Assembly: GCA_002890585.1 (NCBI GenBank)
Contig: MIQB01000004.1
Coordinates: forward strand, 1-56,619
Reading direction: 5' to 3'
Origin: Tannerella sp. oral taxon 808
GTDB taxonomy: Bacteria > Bacteroidota > Bacteroidia > Bacteroidales > Tannerellaceae
DNA length: 56,619 nucleotides
Shown: positions 50,074 through 56,619 of the stretch, piece after piece
How positions within the stretch are numbered: position 1 is the first letter of the stretch
Layout: each line of letters begins with the position of its first letter
The notes under the pieces: model-generated
The model's input: only the letters and a program-made list of their open reading frames with translations
Databases searched by the model: none
What the model was told of the DNA's origin: nothing
Program-made: the position numbers and the translations under genes

Positions 50074-50155
50074 GCCCAGGTGGCGGAATTGGTAGACGCG
50101 CACGTTTCAGGTGCGTGTGTCGAGAGGCATGCAGGTTCGAGTCCTGTTCTGGGCA
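50074..50155 (+). tRNA. tRNA-Leu (CAG)
   Basis: 82 nt, class II with a long variable arm. Acceptor GCCCAGG/TCTGGGC, anticodon stem CACGT/GCGTG with loop TTCAGGT (anticodon CAG), T arm CAGGTTCGAGTCCTG. Confidence 0.97.
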
Positions 50156-50170
50156 CCCCTTTCATAAAAT

Positions 50171-50255
50171 GCGCAGGTGGTGAAATTGGTAGACACGCTA
50201 CTTTGAGGGGGGTAGTGCCGGTAACGGTGTGTGAGTTCAAATCTCATCCTGCGTA
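50171..50255 (+). tRNA. tRNA-Leu (GAG)
   Basis: 85 nt, long variable arm. Acceptor GCGCAGG/CCTGCGT, anticodon stem CTACT/GGTAG with loop TTGAGGG (anticodon GAG), T arm GTGAGTTCAAATCTCAT. 15 bp after the other tRNA-Leu. Confidence 0.97.
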
Positions 50256-50354
50256 CAAATAAAGAAGTGGAGGACACGAACAAGAAAAGAGAAGCGATTC
50301 TCTTTTTTTTCGCCTTCACGTAAGATGGATAAACAAGAAAGAATAATAGGAGCA

Positions 50355-50591
50355 ATGTCTAAGAGTTGTCAGATTACGGGAAAGAAAGCGATGTCGGGTA
50401 ATAACGTCGCTCACTCCAATGCGCGGACAAGGCGCAAATTCAACGTGAACCTCTTTGCGAAGAAGTTCTATTGGGTAGAGCAGGATTGCTGGGTTACACT
50501 CAACGTGTCGGCCGCAGGATTACGCCTGATCAATAAAATAGGACTCGACGCCGCAATTAAAAGCGCAGCAGCGCAAGGCTTTCTAGGCTGA
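50355..50591 (+). CDS. rpmB: 50S ribosomal protein L28
   Basis: 78 residues from MSKSCQITGKKAMSGNNVAHSNARTRRKFNVNL at 50355; the earlier Met at 50325 is not conserved. Canonical L28 sequence with the C-to-S zinc variant (SC...). First of rpmB-rpmG-DUF4295. Confidence 0.97.
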   Translation: MSKSCQITGKKAMSGNNVAHSNARTRRKFNVNLFAKKFYWVEQDCWVTLNVSAAGLRLINKIGLDAAIKSAAAQGFLG

Positions 50592-50627
50592 AAAGCATAA
50601 CGCATAAATAAATAGGAGAAAACAGCG

Positions 50628-50816
50628 ATGGCGAAGAAAGTAAAAGGTAACAGGGTACAGGTCATCCTTGAATGCACCGAACATAAAGCAAGTGGCATGC
50701 CAGGCATGTCGCGCTACATCACTACAAAGAATCGCAAGAACACCACCCAGCGGCTCGAGCTGAAGAAATACAACCCCATCCTGAAAAGGATGACGGTGCA
50801 CAAAGAGATAAAGTAA
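50628..50816 (+). CDS. rpmG: 50S ribosomal protein L33
   Basis: 62 residues: MAKKVKGNRVQVILECTEHK...SRYITTKNRKNTTQRLELKKYNP is a typical Bacteroidota L33 (zinc-free, one Cys left). Ribosome-binding site AGGAG upstream. Follows rpmB by 36 bp. Confidence 0.97.
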   Translation: MAKKVKGNRVQVILECTEHKASGMPGMSRYITTKNRKNTTQRLELKKYNPILKRMTVHKEIK

Positions 50817-50836
50817 TCAAGAGGAGATTTTAGACT

Positions 50837-50992
50837 ATGGCAAAAAAGACAGTCGCGACGTTTAAAACAGGAGGAGGCGGACGCACCTACTCCAAAGTGA
50901 TCAAAATGGTGAAGTCACCCAAGACAGGCGCTTACGTCTTTCAAGAGGAGATGATCCCAAACGATGATGTAAAAGAATATTTCAAGAAATAG
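50837..50992 (+). CDS. DUF4295 family small ribosome-associated protein
   Basis: 51 residues (MAKKTVATFKTGGGGRTYSKV..., ending EYFKK), 20 bp after rpmG. The family is Bacteroidota-specific and consistently follows L33; a ribosome-linked role is inferred. Too short for usual ORF calling. Terminator at 51021. Confidence 0.93.
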   Translation: MAKKTVATFKTGGGGRTYSKVIKMVKSPKTGAYVFQEEMIPNDDVKEYFKK

Positions 50993-51020
50993 TCTTTTTG
51001 AATAAGAAATACAGGCAGTA

Positions 51021-51062
51021 AAAACTCTTACTCAATAATCTTATTGGGTGAGGGTTTTTTAT
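51021..51062 (+). terminator. Rho-independent terminator of rpmB-rpmG-DUF4295
   Basis: AAAACTCTTACTCAATAA pairs (several G-U) with TTATTGGGTGAGGGTTTT around a TC loop, then T-run. Confidence 0.88.
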
Positions 51063-51116
51063 TTATAGGAAAAAGCGAACCACTCACAGAATAATTAATC
51101 AGAAACCAAGACCATT

Positions 51117-52250
51117 ATGAATTTCGATGTATCAAGCAGCGCCTTGTCGTACAATTTGCAAGCGATCAGCAAAGTCATTGCTTCAAAAAACACCGTGCCC
51201 ATCCTCGATTGCTTCCTTTTCTATTTAGAGGGAGAGAAGCGGAAACTGACCATCATCGCATCGGATATGGAAACACGCTTGGAAACTTCCATCACTGCAC
51301 TGAATGTGGAAGGCGGCGGATATTTTGCAGTGTCGGCCAAGATCTTGCTGGACTTCCTGAAGGAACTTCCGGAACAACCCCTGTCGTTCGAGATCGACGA
51401 TGAGAATCTTTCCACCGTCGTGCGGTATGAGAATGGGAAGTATGAGTTCGTTGGGCAGCGGGGCGACACATATCCGCAGCAGAAGGAGATGAAGAGCGAT
51501 GCCACCTCCTTCTCGATCAGCGCGCCAGTCTTGCTTAACGGAATTAGCCGAACGCTGTTTGCTACGGCTGACGATGAGCTGAGGCCGGTGATGAATGGCA
51601 TCTACTTCGACATACACCCGGATCGACTCATTTTCGTTGCGTCTGACGGACATAAGTTGGTGCAGATAAGCGACCTCACAACGAAGGTCAAGCAGGAGGC
51701 ATCGTTTGTGCTGCCGAAGAAGTCGGCCAACCTGCTAAGGGCGTTGCTGCCCAAAGAGACGGAAGACATCACCATCCGATTCGATGAAAACACGGCATGC
51801 ATCCGTGCGGAAAAGTTCGAGATGGTCTGCCGATTAGTCGAGGGGCGTTACCCGAACTATAGCAGCGTGATCCCGAAGGAAAATCCGAATGAGATGACCA
51901 TCGACAGGCTCTATTTGCTGAATGCATTGAAGCGCGTCTCCGTATCGTCAAACCCGGCCAGCGGATTGGTGCGGTTGCATCTGACGGAGGAGGACGGACT
52001 AACAATCTCAGCGCAAGACATCGACTTCTCGACCTCGGCTGAGGAGACGGTGGACTGTCAATACTTCGGCGACGAGCTGAACATCGGCTTTAAGGCGCCT
52101 TACCTGATCGAAATGTTGAGCAACATCAACGCGAAGGAGATTAACCTACAGCTGGGCGATGCTACACGGGCGGGCGTCATCGTGCCAACTGAAAACGAAC
52201 CCGACGAAGAGCTCCTGGCATTGCTGATGCCCATGATGCTGAACAGTTAA
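51117..52250 (+). CDS. dnaN: DNA polymerase III beta subunit (sliding clamp)
   Basis: 377 residues, normal clamp length. MNFDVSSSALSYNLQAISKVIASKNTVPIL and the middle VLPKKSANLLRALLPKETEDITIRF plus the C-terminal pocket PTENEPDEELLALLMPMML are typical. Ring-shaped processivity factor loaded by the dnaX product. An exonuclease gene follows after 17 bp. Confidence 0.97.
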   Translation: MNFDVSSSALSYNLQAISKVIASKNTVPILDCFLFYLEGEKRKLTIIASDMETRLETSITALNVEGGGYFAVSAKILLDFLKELPEQPLSFEIDDENLSTVVRYENGKYEFVGQRGDTYPQQKEMKSDATSFSISAPVLLNGISRTLFATADDELRPVMNGIYFDIHPDRLIFVASDGHKLVQISDLTTKVKQEASFVLPKKSANLLRALLPKETEDITIRFDENTACIRAEKFEMVCRLVEGRYPNYSSVIPKENPNEMTIDRLYLLNALKRVSVSSNPASGLVRLHLTEEDGLTISAQDIDFSTSAEETVDCQYFGDELNIGFKAPYLIEMLSNINAKEINLQLGDATRAGVIVPTENEPDEELLALLMPMMLNS

Positions 52251-52267
52251 CCGCCCCCCCAGACATC

Positions 52268-53029
52268 ATGCAACTGAACTTAGCCAACCCCATCGTCTTC
52301 TTCGACCTTGAGACGACGGGCGTAAACATTAGCAAGGATCGGATCGTGGAGATTTCAATCCTAAAAATCACTCCCAACGGCAAGGAGGAGGGCCGGACCC
52401 GAAGAATCAACCCGGGAATACCCATCCCGCCGGAGGCTACGGCCATTCACGGCATCGGCGATGAGGACGTGAAGGACTGCCCAACATTCAAGGAGATCGC
52501 CAAGTCGTTGGCAGCACAGATCGAAGGCTGCGACTTGGCCGGATTTAACTCCAACCGCTTCGATATACCCCTGCTGGCTGAGGAATTTCTGAGGGCGAAC
52601 GTGGATATAGATCTCTCGAAACGCAAGTTTGTGGATGTGCAAACCATCTTCCACAAGATGGAGCAGCGCACGCTGTCGGCCGCATACAAATTCTACTGCG
52701 GCAAAGACTTGGACGAGGCCCACAGCGCCGCTGCCGATACTCGCGCCACCTACGAGGTGCTCATGGCACAGCTGGATCGATACCCCAACCTGAAGAATGA
52801 CATCCGCTTCCTATCGGAATACTCCGGATACACGAACAATGTGGACTTTGCCGGCCGACTGATATACAACGACAAGGGCGAGGAGGTGATCAACTTCGGG
52901 AAGTACAAGGGGCGCTTGGTGGAGGAGGTACTGCGCGTCGATCCGGGCTATTACTCGTGGATGATGAGCGGTGATTTCCCGCTGAATACGAAGCAGAAGT
53001 TAACCGAGATCCGCATGCGCCTGAAGTAA
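52268..53029 (+). CDS. DEDDh 3'-5' exonuclease (DnaQ-like)
   Basis: 253 residues. ExoI FFDLETTG (Asp-Glu), ExoII FNSNRFDIPLLAEEF, and ExoIII HSAAADTRATYE (His-Asp) form the DEDDh site. A C-terminal ~60-residue segment contains NFGKYKGRLVEEVLRVDPGYYSWMM, a module found in several Bacteroidota DnaQ proteins. Probably proofreading or repair; located directly after dnaN, which supports a replisome link. Confidence 0.93.
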   Translation: MQLNLANPIVFFDLETTGVNISKDRIVEISILKITPNGKEEGRTRRINPGIPIPPEATAIHGIGDEDVKDCPTFKEIAKSLAAQIEGCDLAGFNSNRFDIPLLAEEFLRANVDIDLSKRKFVDVQTIFHKMEQRTLSAAYKFYCGKDLDEAHSAAADTRATYEVLMAQLDRYPNLKNDIRFLSEYSGYTNNVDFAGRLIYNDKGEEVINFGKYKGRLVEEVLRVDPGYYSWMMSGDFPLNTKQKLTEIRMRLK

Positions 53030-53070
53030 CCCCCACACACCCCAAACGCTTACCCGTAAACCAAAAAGAG

Positions 53071-54312
53071 ATGGAGACTGAAAAGCCCCTCCGACGCCTG
53101 ATGGGCCGGAAGATCATCCTCGGCGTGACGGGCAGCATAGCTGCTTACAAAGCGGCATACCTCACCCGCGCACTCATCCGGGAGGGAGCCGAGGTGCAAG
53201 TAGTCATGACGCCCGCCGCCAAGGAGTTTATCACGCCCCTCACGCTGGCCACGCTCAGCCGAAAGCCCGTCGTCAGCGAGTTCTTTTCGCGGCGCGATGG
53301 GTCGTGGCATAGCCACGTAGACCTCGGGCTCTGGGCCGACGCCATGCTCATCGCCCCGGCCACGGCTGCTACGATCGGCAAGATGGCCCACGGCGTGGCC
53401 GACAATATGTTAGTCACGACCTACCTCTCGTGCAAGGCGCCCGTCTTCGTTGCCCCGGCAATGGACCTCGACATGTATGCCCACCCCGCCACACAGGAGA
53501 ATCTCAACCGCCTGCGGGCCTTCGGCAACCGGATCATCGAGCCGGCCGAGGGCGAACTGGCCAGCACGCTTGTGGGGAAGGGACGCATGGAGGAGCCTGA
53601 CCGCATCGTCGACGTGATGGCGCGCTACTGGAGCGACGAGGGCGACCTCCGCGGGCGCACGGTGCTGATCACCGCCGGGCCGACGTATGAAAAGATCGAC
53701 CCCGTGCGCTTCATCGGCAACTATTCCACCGGCAAGATGGGCTTCGCCCTGGCCGAGGCTTGCGCACGGCGCGGCGCGGAGGTGAAGCTCGTGGCTGGCC
53801 CTGTCGCGCTCAGCACGCAGCACCCGCGCATAGTCCGCACCGACGTGGAGTCGGCCGATGAGATGTATGAAGCAGCCACAACGCTCTTCCCCACGTGCGA
53901 CATCGCCATACTGGCTGCTGCCGTAGCCGATTATCGGCCTGAGACGCCCGCGGAGGAGAAGATCAAACGCGAGGGGAAGGGCAACTTCCGGCTCTCGCTC
54001 GTCTGCAACCCAGACATCGCAGCCGAACTGGGCCGTAGGAAGCGCCCCGACCAGTGCCTCGTGGGCTTCGCCTTGGAGACGAACGACGCCGTGGCGCACG
54101 CCCGGGAGAAGCTACAGCGCAAGCACCTCGACCTCATCGTCCTGAACTCCCTGCAAGATGCGGGCGCCGGATTTGGGTGCGACACGAACAAGATCACCGT
54201 GATCGATGGCCTCGGGCGCACCCGAGGATTCCCCCTAAAAAGCAAGACCGAGGCGGCCGACGACATCATCGACTGCCTGCGGGAGTATGTATCACCAAAC
54301 CGCAATACGTAA
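53071..54312 (+). CDS. coaBC: Bifunctional phosphopantothenoylcysteine decarboxylase / synthase
   Basis: 413 residues. CoaC half: ILGVTGSIAAYKAAYLTR (FMN), SWHSHVDLGLWAD (active-site His region), AMDLDMYAHPATQENLNRL. CoaB half: ITAGPTYEKIDPVRFIGNYSTGKMGFALAEA (CTP binding) and VLNSLQD. Two steps of coenzyme A synthesis. The panB gene at 35486 supplies the earlier pantoate step. Conserved neighbour DUF4835 follows after 3 bp. Confidence 0.97.
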   Translation: METEKPLRRLMGRKIILGVTGSIAAYKAAYLTRALIREGAEVQVVMTPAAKEFITPLTLATLSRKPVVSEFFSRRDGSWHSHVDLGLWADAMLIAPATAATIGKMAHGVADNMLVTTYLSCKAPVFVAPAMDLDMYAHPATQENLNRLRAFGNRIIEPAEGELASTLVGKGRMEEPDRIVDVMARYWSDEGDLRGRTVLITAGPTYEKIDPVRFIGNYSTGKMGFALAEACARRGAEVKLVAGPVALSTQHPRIVRTDVESADEMYEAATTLFPTCDIAILAAAVADYRPETPAEEKIKREGKGNFRLSLVCNPDIAAELGRRKRPDQCLVGFALETNDAVAHAREKLQRKHLDLIVLNSLQDAGAGFGCDTNKITVIDGLGRTRGFPLKSKTEAADDIIDCLREYVSPNRNT

Positions 54313-54315
54313 CCA

Positions 54316-55227
54316 ATGAAAAGACGCAGATCAGCCCCCCTCCTGCTCCTCCTCTCCCTCCTTCTGGCCACGGCCGGCCGCGCGCAGATCTCCGAGCTGA
54401 ATGCTCGGCTGACGATCAATAGCGACAAGGTGCAGGGCACAAGCAAGGAGATCTTCAAGACCCTCCAAACGGCCCTCAACGAGTTCATCAATAACCGAAA
54501 ATGGACCAACGCGAAGTTCGCGCCCAATGAGCGCATCGATTGCACCTTCACCATGATCGTCAACACGATGGAGGACAACCGCTTCAGCTGCGAACTGCAA
54601 GTGCAGGCCCGCCGCCCGGTCTATAATTCGGCCTACACCACCACGCTGTTCAACTTCCGCGACACGCGCTTAGACTTCGTCTACACCGAGCACGAGCCGC
54701 TCGAATACAACGAGAGCACGCTGCAAAGCAACCTCACCGCCACGATCGTTTTTTACATCTACACCATCCTCGGGCTCGACTTCGACAGCTTCTCGCCCAA
54801 AGGCGGCACCCCCTTCCTCAACCAGGCGCAGCAGATCGTCACCCTGGCCCAGTCCGAACCCTCGTGGAACGGCTGGAAGGCCTTCGACGGCAACGACAAC
54901 CGCCACGCCCTCATCACGGCCCTGACCGAACCGCAGGGCGAGGCCTTCCGCCAGTTCTGGTACGACTACCACCGCAAGGGGCTCGACGAGATGGCCGCCA
55001 ACCCCGACCGCGGACGCACCAACCTGATCGCCGCCCTGCCCGCACTCACCGAGCTCAAAAGCGCCCGGCCCACCTCCATCCTGCTGCAACTCTTCACCGA
55101 TACCAAGCTCGACGAGGTGACGGCCATCTATTCCAAAGCCACCACGCAGGAGAAGCAGGCCGGATACAAGCTGCTCTCCAACCTCTTCCCCGGCGCCACT
55201 AATCGCTTCGAGGCGCTACGGAATTGA
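54316..55227 (+). CDS. DUF4835 family secreted protein (PorD-like)
   Basis: 303 residues with a signal peptide (cleavage after GRAQ). NDKVQGTSKEIFKTLQTALNEFINNRKWTNAKFAPNERIDCTF-type sequence identifies DUF4835, annotated in places as type IX secretion protein PorD; a role in that secretion apparatus is possible but not proven. It lies between coaBC and recN, the usual Bacteroidota order, but a 0.4-kb tandem array separates it from recN. Confidence 0.88.
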   Translation: MKRRRSAPLLLLLSLLLATAGRAQISELNARLTINSDKVQGTSKEIFKTLQTALNEFINNRKWTNAKFAPNERIDCTFTMIVNTMEDNRFSCELQVQARRPVYNSAYTTTLFNFRDTRLDFVYTEHEPLEYNESTLQSNLTATIVFYIYTILGLDFDSFSPKGGTPFLNQAQQIVTLAQSEPSWNGWKAFDGNDNRHALITALTEPQGEAFRQFWYDYHRKGLDEMAANPDRGRTNLIAALPALTELKSARPTSILLQLFTDTKLDEVTAIYSKATTQEKQAGYKLLSNLFPGATNRFEALRN

Positions 55228-55269
55228 GGGCGCGCGTGGATCTCGCACCGTCTTCGGCCGGTGAAATGC

Positions 55270-55650
55270 ACCGCATTTCGGAGCGCGCATCTCATGCGCT
55301 GGAGAAAAAGCGGGTCATTCCGGGCGCGCATGGCGTGCTGGGGCAAAACGAGGCCACGATTTCAGCGCGCATGGCGTGCGGAAGCAAAACGAGGCAAGTT
55401 TTCGGCGCGCATGGCGTGCTGGAGCAAAACGAGGGCCATTTCGGGCGCGCATGACATGCGTGAGCAAAACGAGGGTCATTTTGGGCGCGCATGACATGCG
55501 GAAGCAAAACGAGGCCAAGATTGCGGTGCGCATGGCGTGCGGAAGCAAAACGAGGCAAGTTTTCGTCGCGCATGACATGCGGAAGCAAAACGAGGCCAAG
55601 TTTTCGGTGCGCATGGCGTGCGCCGGGGAAAATGGGGGGCATTTCGGACC
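55270..55650. repeat. Tandem array G: nine 40/41-bp units between DUF4835 and recN
   Basis: GCGCAT anchors at 55285, 55326, 55367, 55407, 55447, 55487, 55528, 55568 and 55609, spaced 40 or 41 bp. Unit: GGAAGCAAAACGAGGCAAG then TTTTCGGCGCGCATGGCGTGC. Several units contain the odd palindrome CGCATGACATGCG. Reverse complement of the array F family. Confidence 0.95.
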
Positions 55651-55723
55651 TTGCACGGCATGCAGCAAGCCAAACCGACTCATTTTAGTTGTTAGATTTT
55701 AGTTTTTAGTTCACATAGACCTT

Positions 55724-56619
55724 ATGCTTAAGTCGCTTCACATACGAAACTTCGTACTCATCGACCGGCTCGACATCACGTTCGATCAAGGCTTTTCGGT
55801 CGTCACCGGCGAGACGGGCGCCGGCAAATCCATCATCCTTGGCGCCCTCGGGCTCGTCCTCGGTGGGCGCGCCGACGCCAAAAGCGCCCGCGCGGGCGCC
55901 GACAAATGCGTCATAGAAGCCGAGTTCGACATTTCGGATTACGGCCTCGAGGATTTCTTCCGCCAGAACGACCTCGAATACGACGCCACCTGCTGCCTAC
56001 TCCGCCGCGAGCTCACCGCCGCCGGCAAGTCGCGCGCCTTTATCAACGACAGCCCCGTCCCCCTATCCACCGTCAAGGCGCTGGGCGATCACCTGATCGA
56101 CATCCACTCCCAACACCAAAACCTGCTCCTGGCCGACACCCGCTTCCAGCTCAACGTCGTCGACATCATGGCCCAAGTCGGCCCCCTCATGCAGGCATAC
56201 ACCGAGCGATACAACGCCTTCCGCGCCGCCGAGCACTGCCTTGACGAGCTCAAGGCCGCCGCCGAAAAGAACAGCCAAAACGCGGACTACCTGCGCTTCC
56301 AAGTCGATGAGCTAACAGCCGCCCGCCTCCAGCCCGGTGAGCAAGCCGCCCTCGAGGCCGAACTCGAAACACTCGCACACGCCGAAGAGATCAAAGAAGC
56401 CTTCTACAAAGTGGCCGGCGCTTTGGGCGACGACGAGGGCGGCGTCCTCATCCGGCTCAACGAATCGGCCACAGCAATGGAGGGCATCGCGGCCTACCTG
56501 CCTGCCGCCACGGAACATGCCGAGCGCCTCCGCTCCGCCCTGATCGACCTCACCGACCTGCACCGCGACGTGGACAGCCTCAAGGAAGATGTCGACGACG
56601 TTGAGCTGGAAGCGGGTGT
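55724..56619 (+). CDS. recN: DNA repair protein RecN (3' end outside window)
   Basis: The first ~298 residues are present and the frame is open to the window edge. MLKSLHIRNFVLIDRLDITFDQGFSVVTGETGAGKSIILGALGLVLGGRAD carries the SMC-like P-loop GETGAGKS (about 29-36), followed by DHLIDIHSQHQNLLL (Q-loop region) and a coiled coil (QPGEQAALEAELETLAHAEEI). RecN assists recombinational repair of double-strand breaks. Downstream of array G, whose last unit ends about 75 bp before the ATG. Confidence 0.95.
   Translation, partial: MLKSLHIRNFVLIDRLDITFDQGFSVVTGETGAGKSIILGALGLVLGGRADAKSARAGADKCVIEAEFDISDYGLEDFFRQNDLEYDATCCLLRRELTAAGKSRAFINDSPVPLSTVKALGDHLIDIHSQHQNLLLADTRFQLNVVDIMAQVGPLMQAYTERYNAFRAAEHCLDELKAAAEKNSQNADYLRFQVDELTAARLQPGEQAALEAELETLAHAEEIKEAFYKVAGALGDDEGGVLIRLNESATAMEGIAAYLPAATEHAERLRSALIDLTDLHRDVDSLKEDVDDVELEAG

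Noticed and set aside
50107..50355. 82-codon minus-strand frame across the tRNA genes
   Set aside because: Overlaps two tRNA genes and the rpmB leader; no support.

Overview
The window looks like chromosomal DNA of a high-GC member of the Bacteroidales, most plausibly a Tannerella-like organism. Reasons: the recurrent Bacteroidota -7 promoter motif TAnnTTTG upstream of many genes; Bacteroidota-type families (outer membrane beta-barrel protein, DUF5686, DUF4783, DUF3127, DUF4295, DUF4835, putative porin, Omp28-like lipoprotein); conserved Bacteroidota gene pairs (rpmB-rpmG-DUF4295, yicC-gmk-nadD, coaBC-DUF4835-recN); a serpin and a BspA-type leucine-rich protein, both typical of Tannerella. 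Genus is an inference; no 16S gene is present.

Layout. 1-6.7 kb: 3' end of a serpin gene, a YihY membrane protein, RNase P RNA, a small membrane protein and a DivIC/FtsB-like protein on the minus strand, dnaX with a programmed frameshift, and a PaaK-like ligase. 6.7-11 kb: minus-strand cluster of an MFS exporter, a BspA-like protein and a TPR protein with a degenerate trypsin-like domain. 11-20 kb: outer membrane protein, fused restriction-methylation enzyme, and a BtuFCD/FecBCD-type ABC uptake operon. 20-34 kb: Omp28-like lipoprotein, engB, DUF4783, DUF5686, a sugar N-acetyltransferase, an RsmI-like methylase, ferredoxin, tsaB, yicC-gmk-nadD, an orphan HicB-like protein, an LRR lipoprotein and a first DUF6261-like gene. 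34-45 kb: tlpA-like, panB, proS, DUF3127, two unknown proteins, trpS, a monooxygenase-like protein, a small lipoprotein, a porin and a solute-binding protein. 45-50 kb: a second DUF6261-like paralogue, then a low-GC three-gene unit (small acidic protein, SecB-like chaperone, putative ADP-ribosyltransferase) that resembles a CmdTAC-type toxin-antitoxin-chaperone anti-phage system, followed by VOC, purine nucleoside phosphorylase and YbaK-like genes. 50-56.6 kb: three tRNAs, rpmB-rpmG-DUF4295, dnaN, an exonuclease, coaBC, DUF4835 and the start of recN.

Two things stand out. First, the putative toxin-antitoxin-chaperone operon at 46710-48020, about 40-48 percent GC in the stretches counted against about 60-65 percent next to it. 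Second, a striking set of nine intergenic tandem arrays (3193, 3286, 11126, 19896, 23651, 34510, 26485, 45309, 55270) whose units are always 40-42 bp but fall into several unrelated sequence families; most units carry an odd-centred palindrome, and most arrays lie just upstream of a gene. I know of no described element with these properties. Other notable signals are the dnaX A10 slippery site, a low-GC putative specificity domain containing a perfect 22-bp inverted repeat in the restriction enzyme gene, and two families of small repeated hairpins used as gene-end punctuation.
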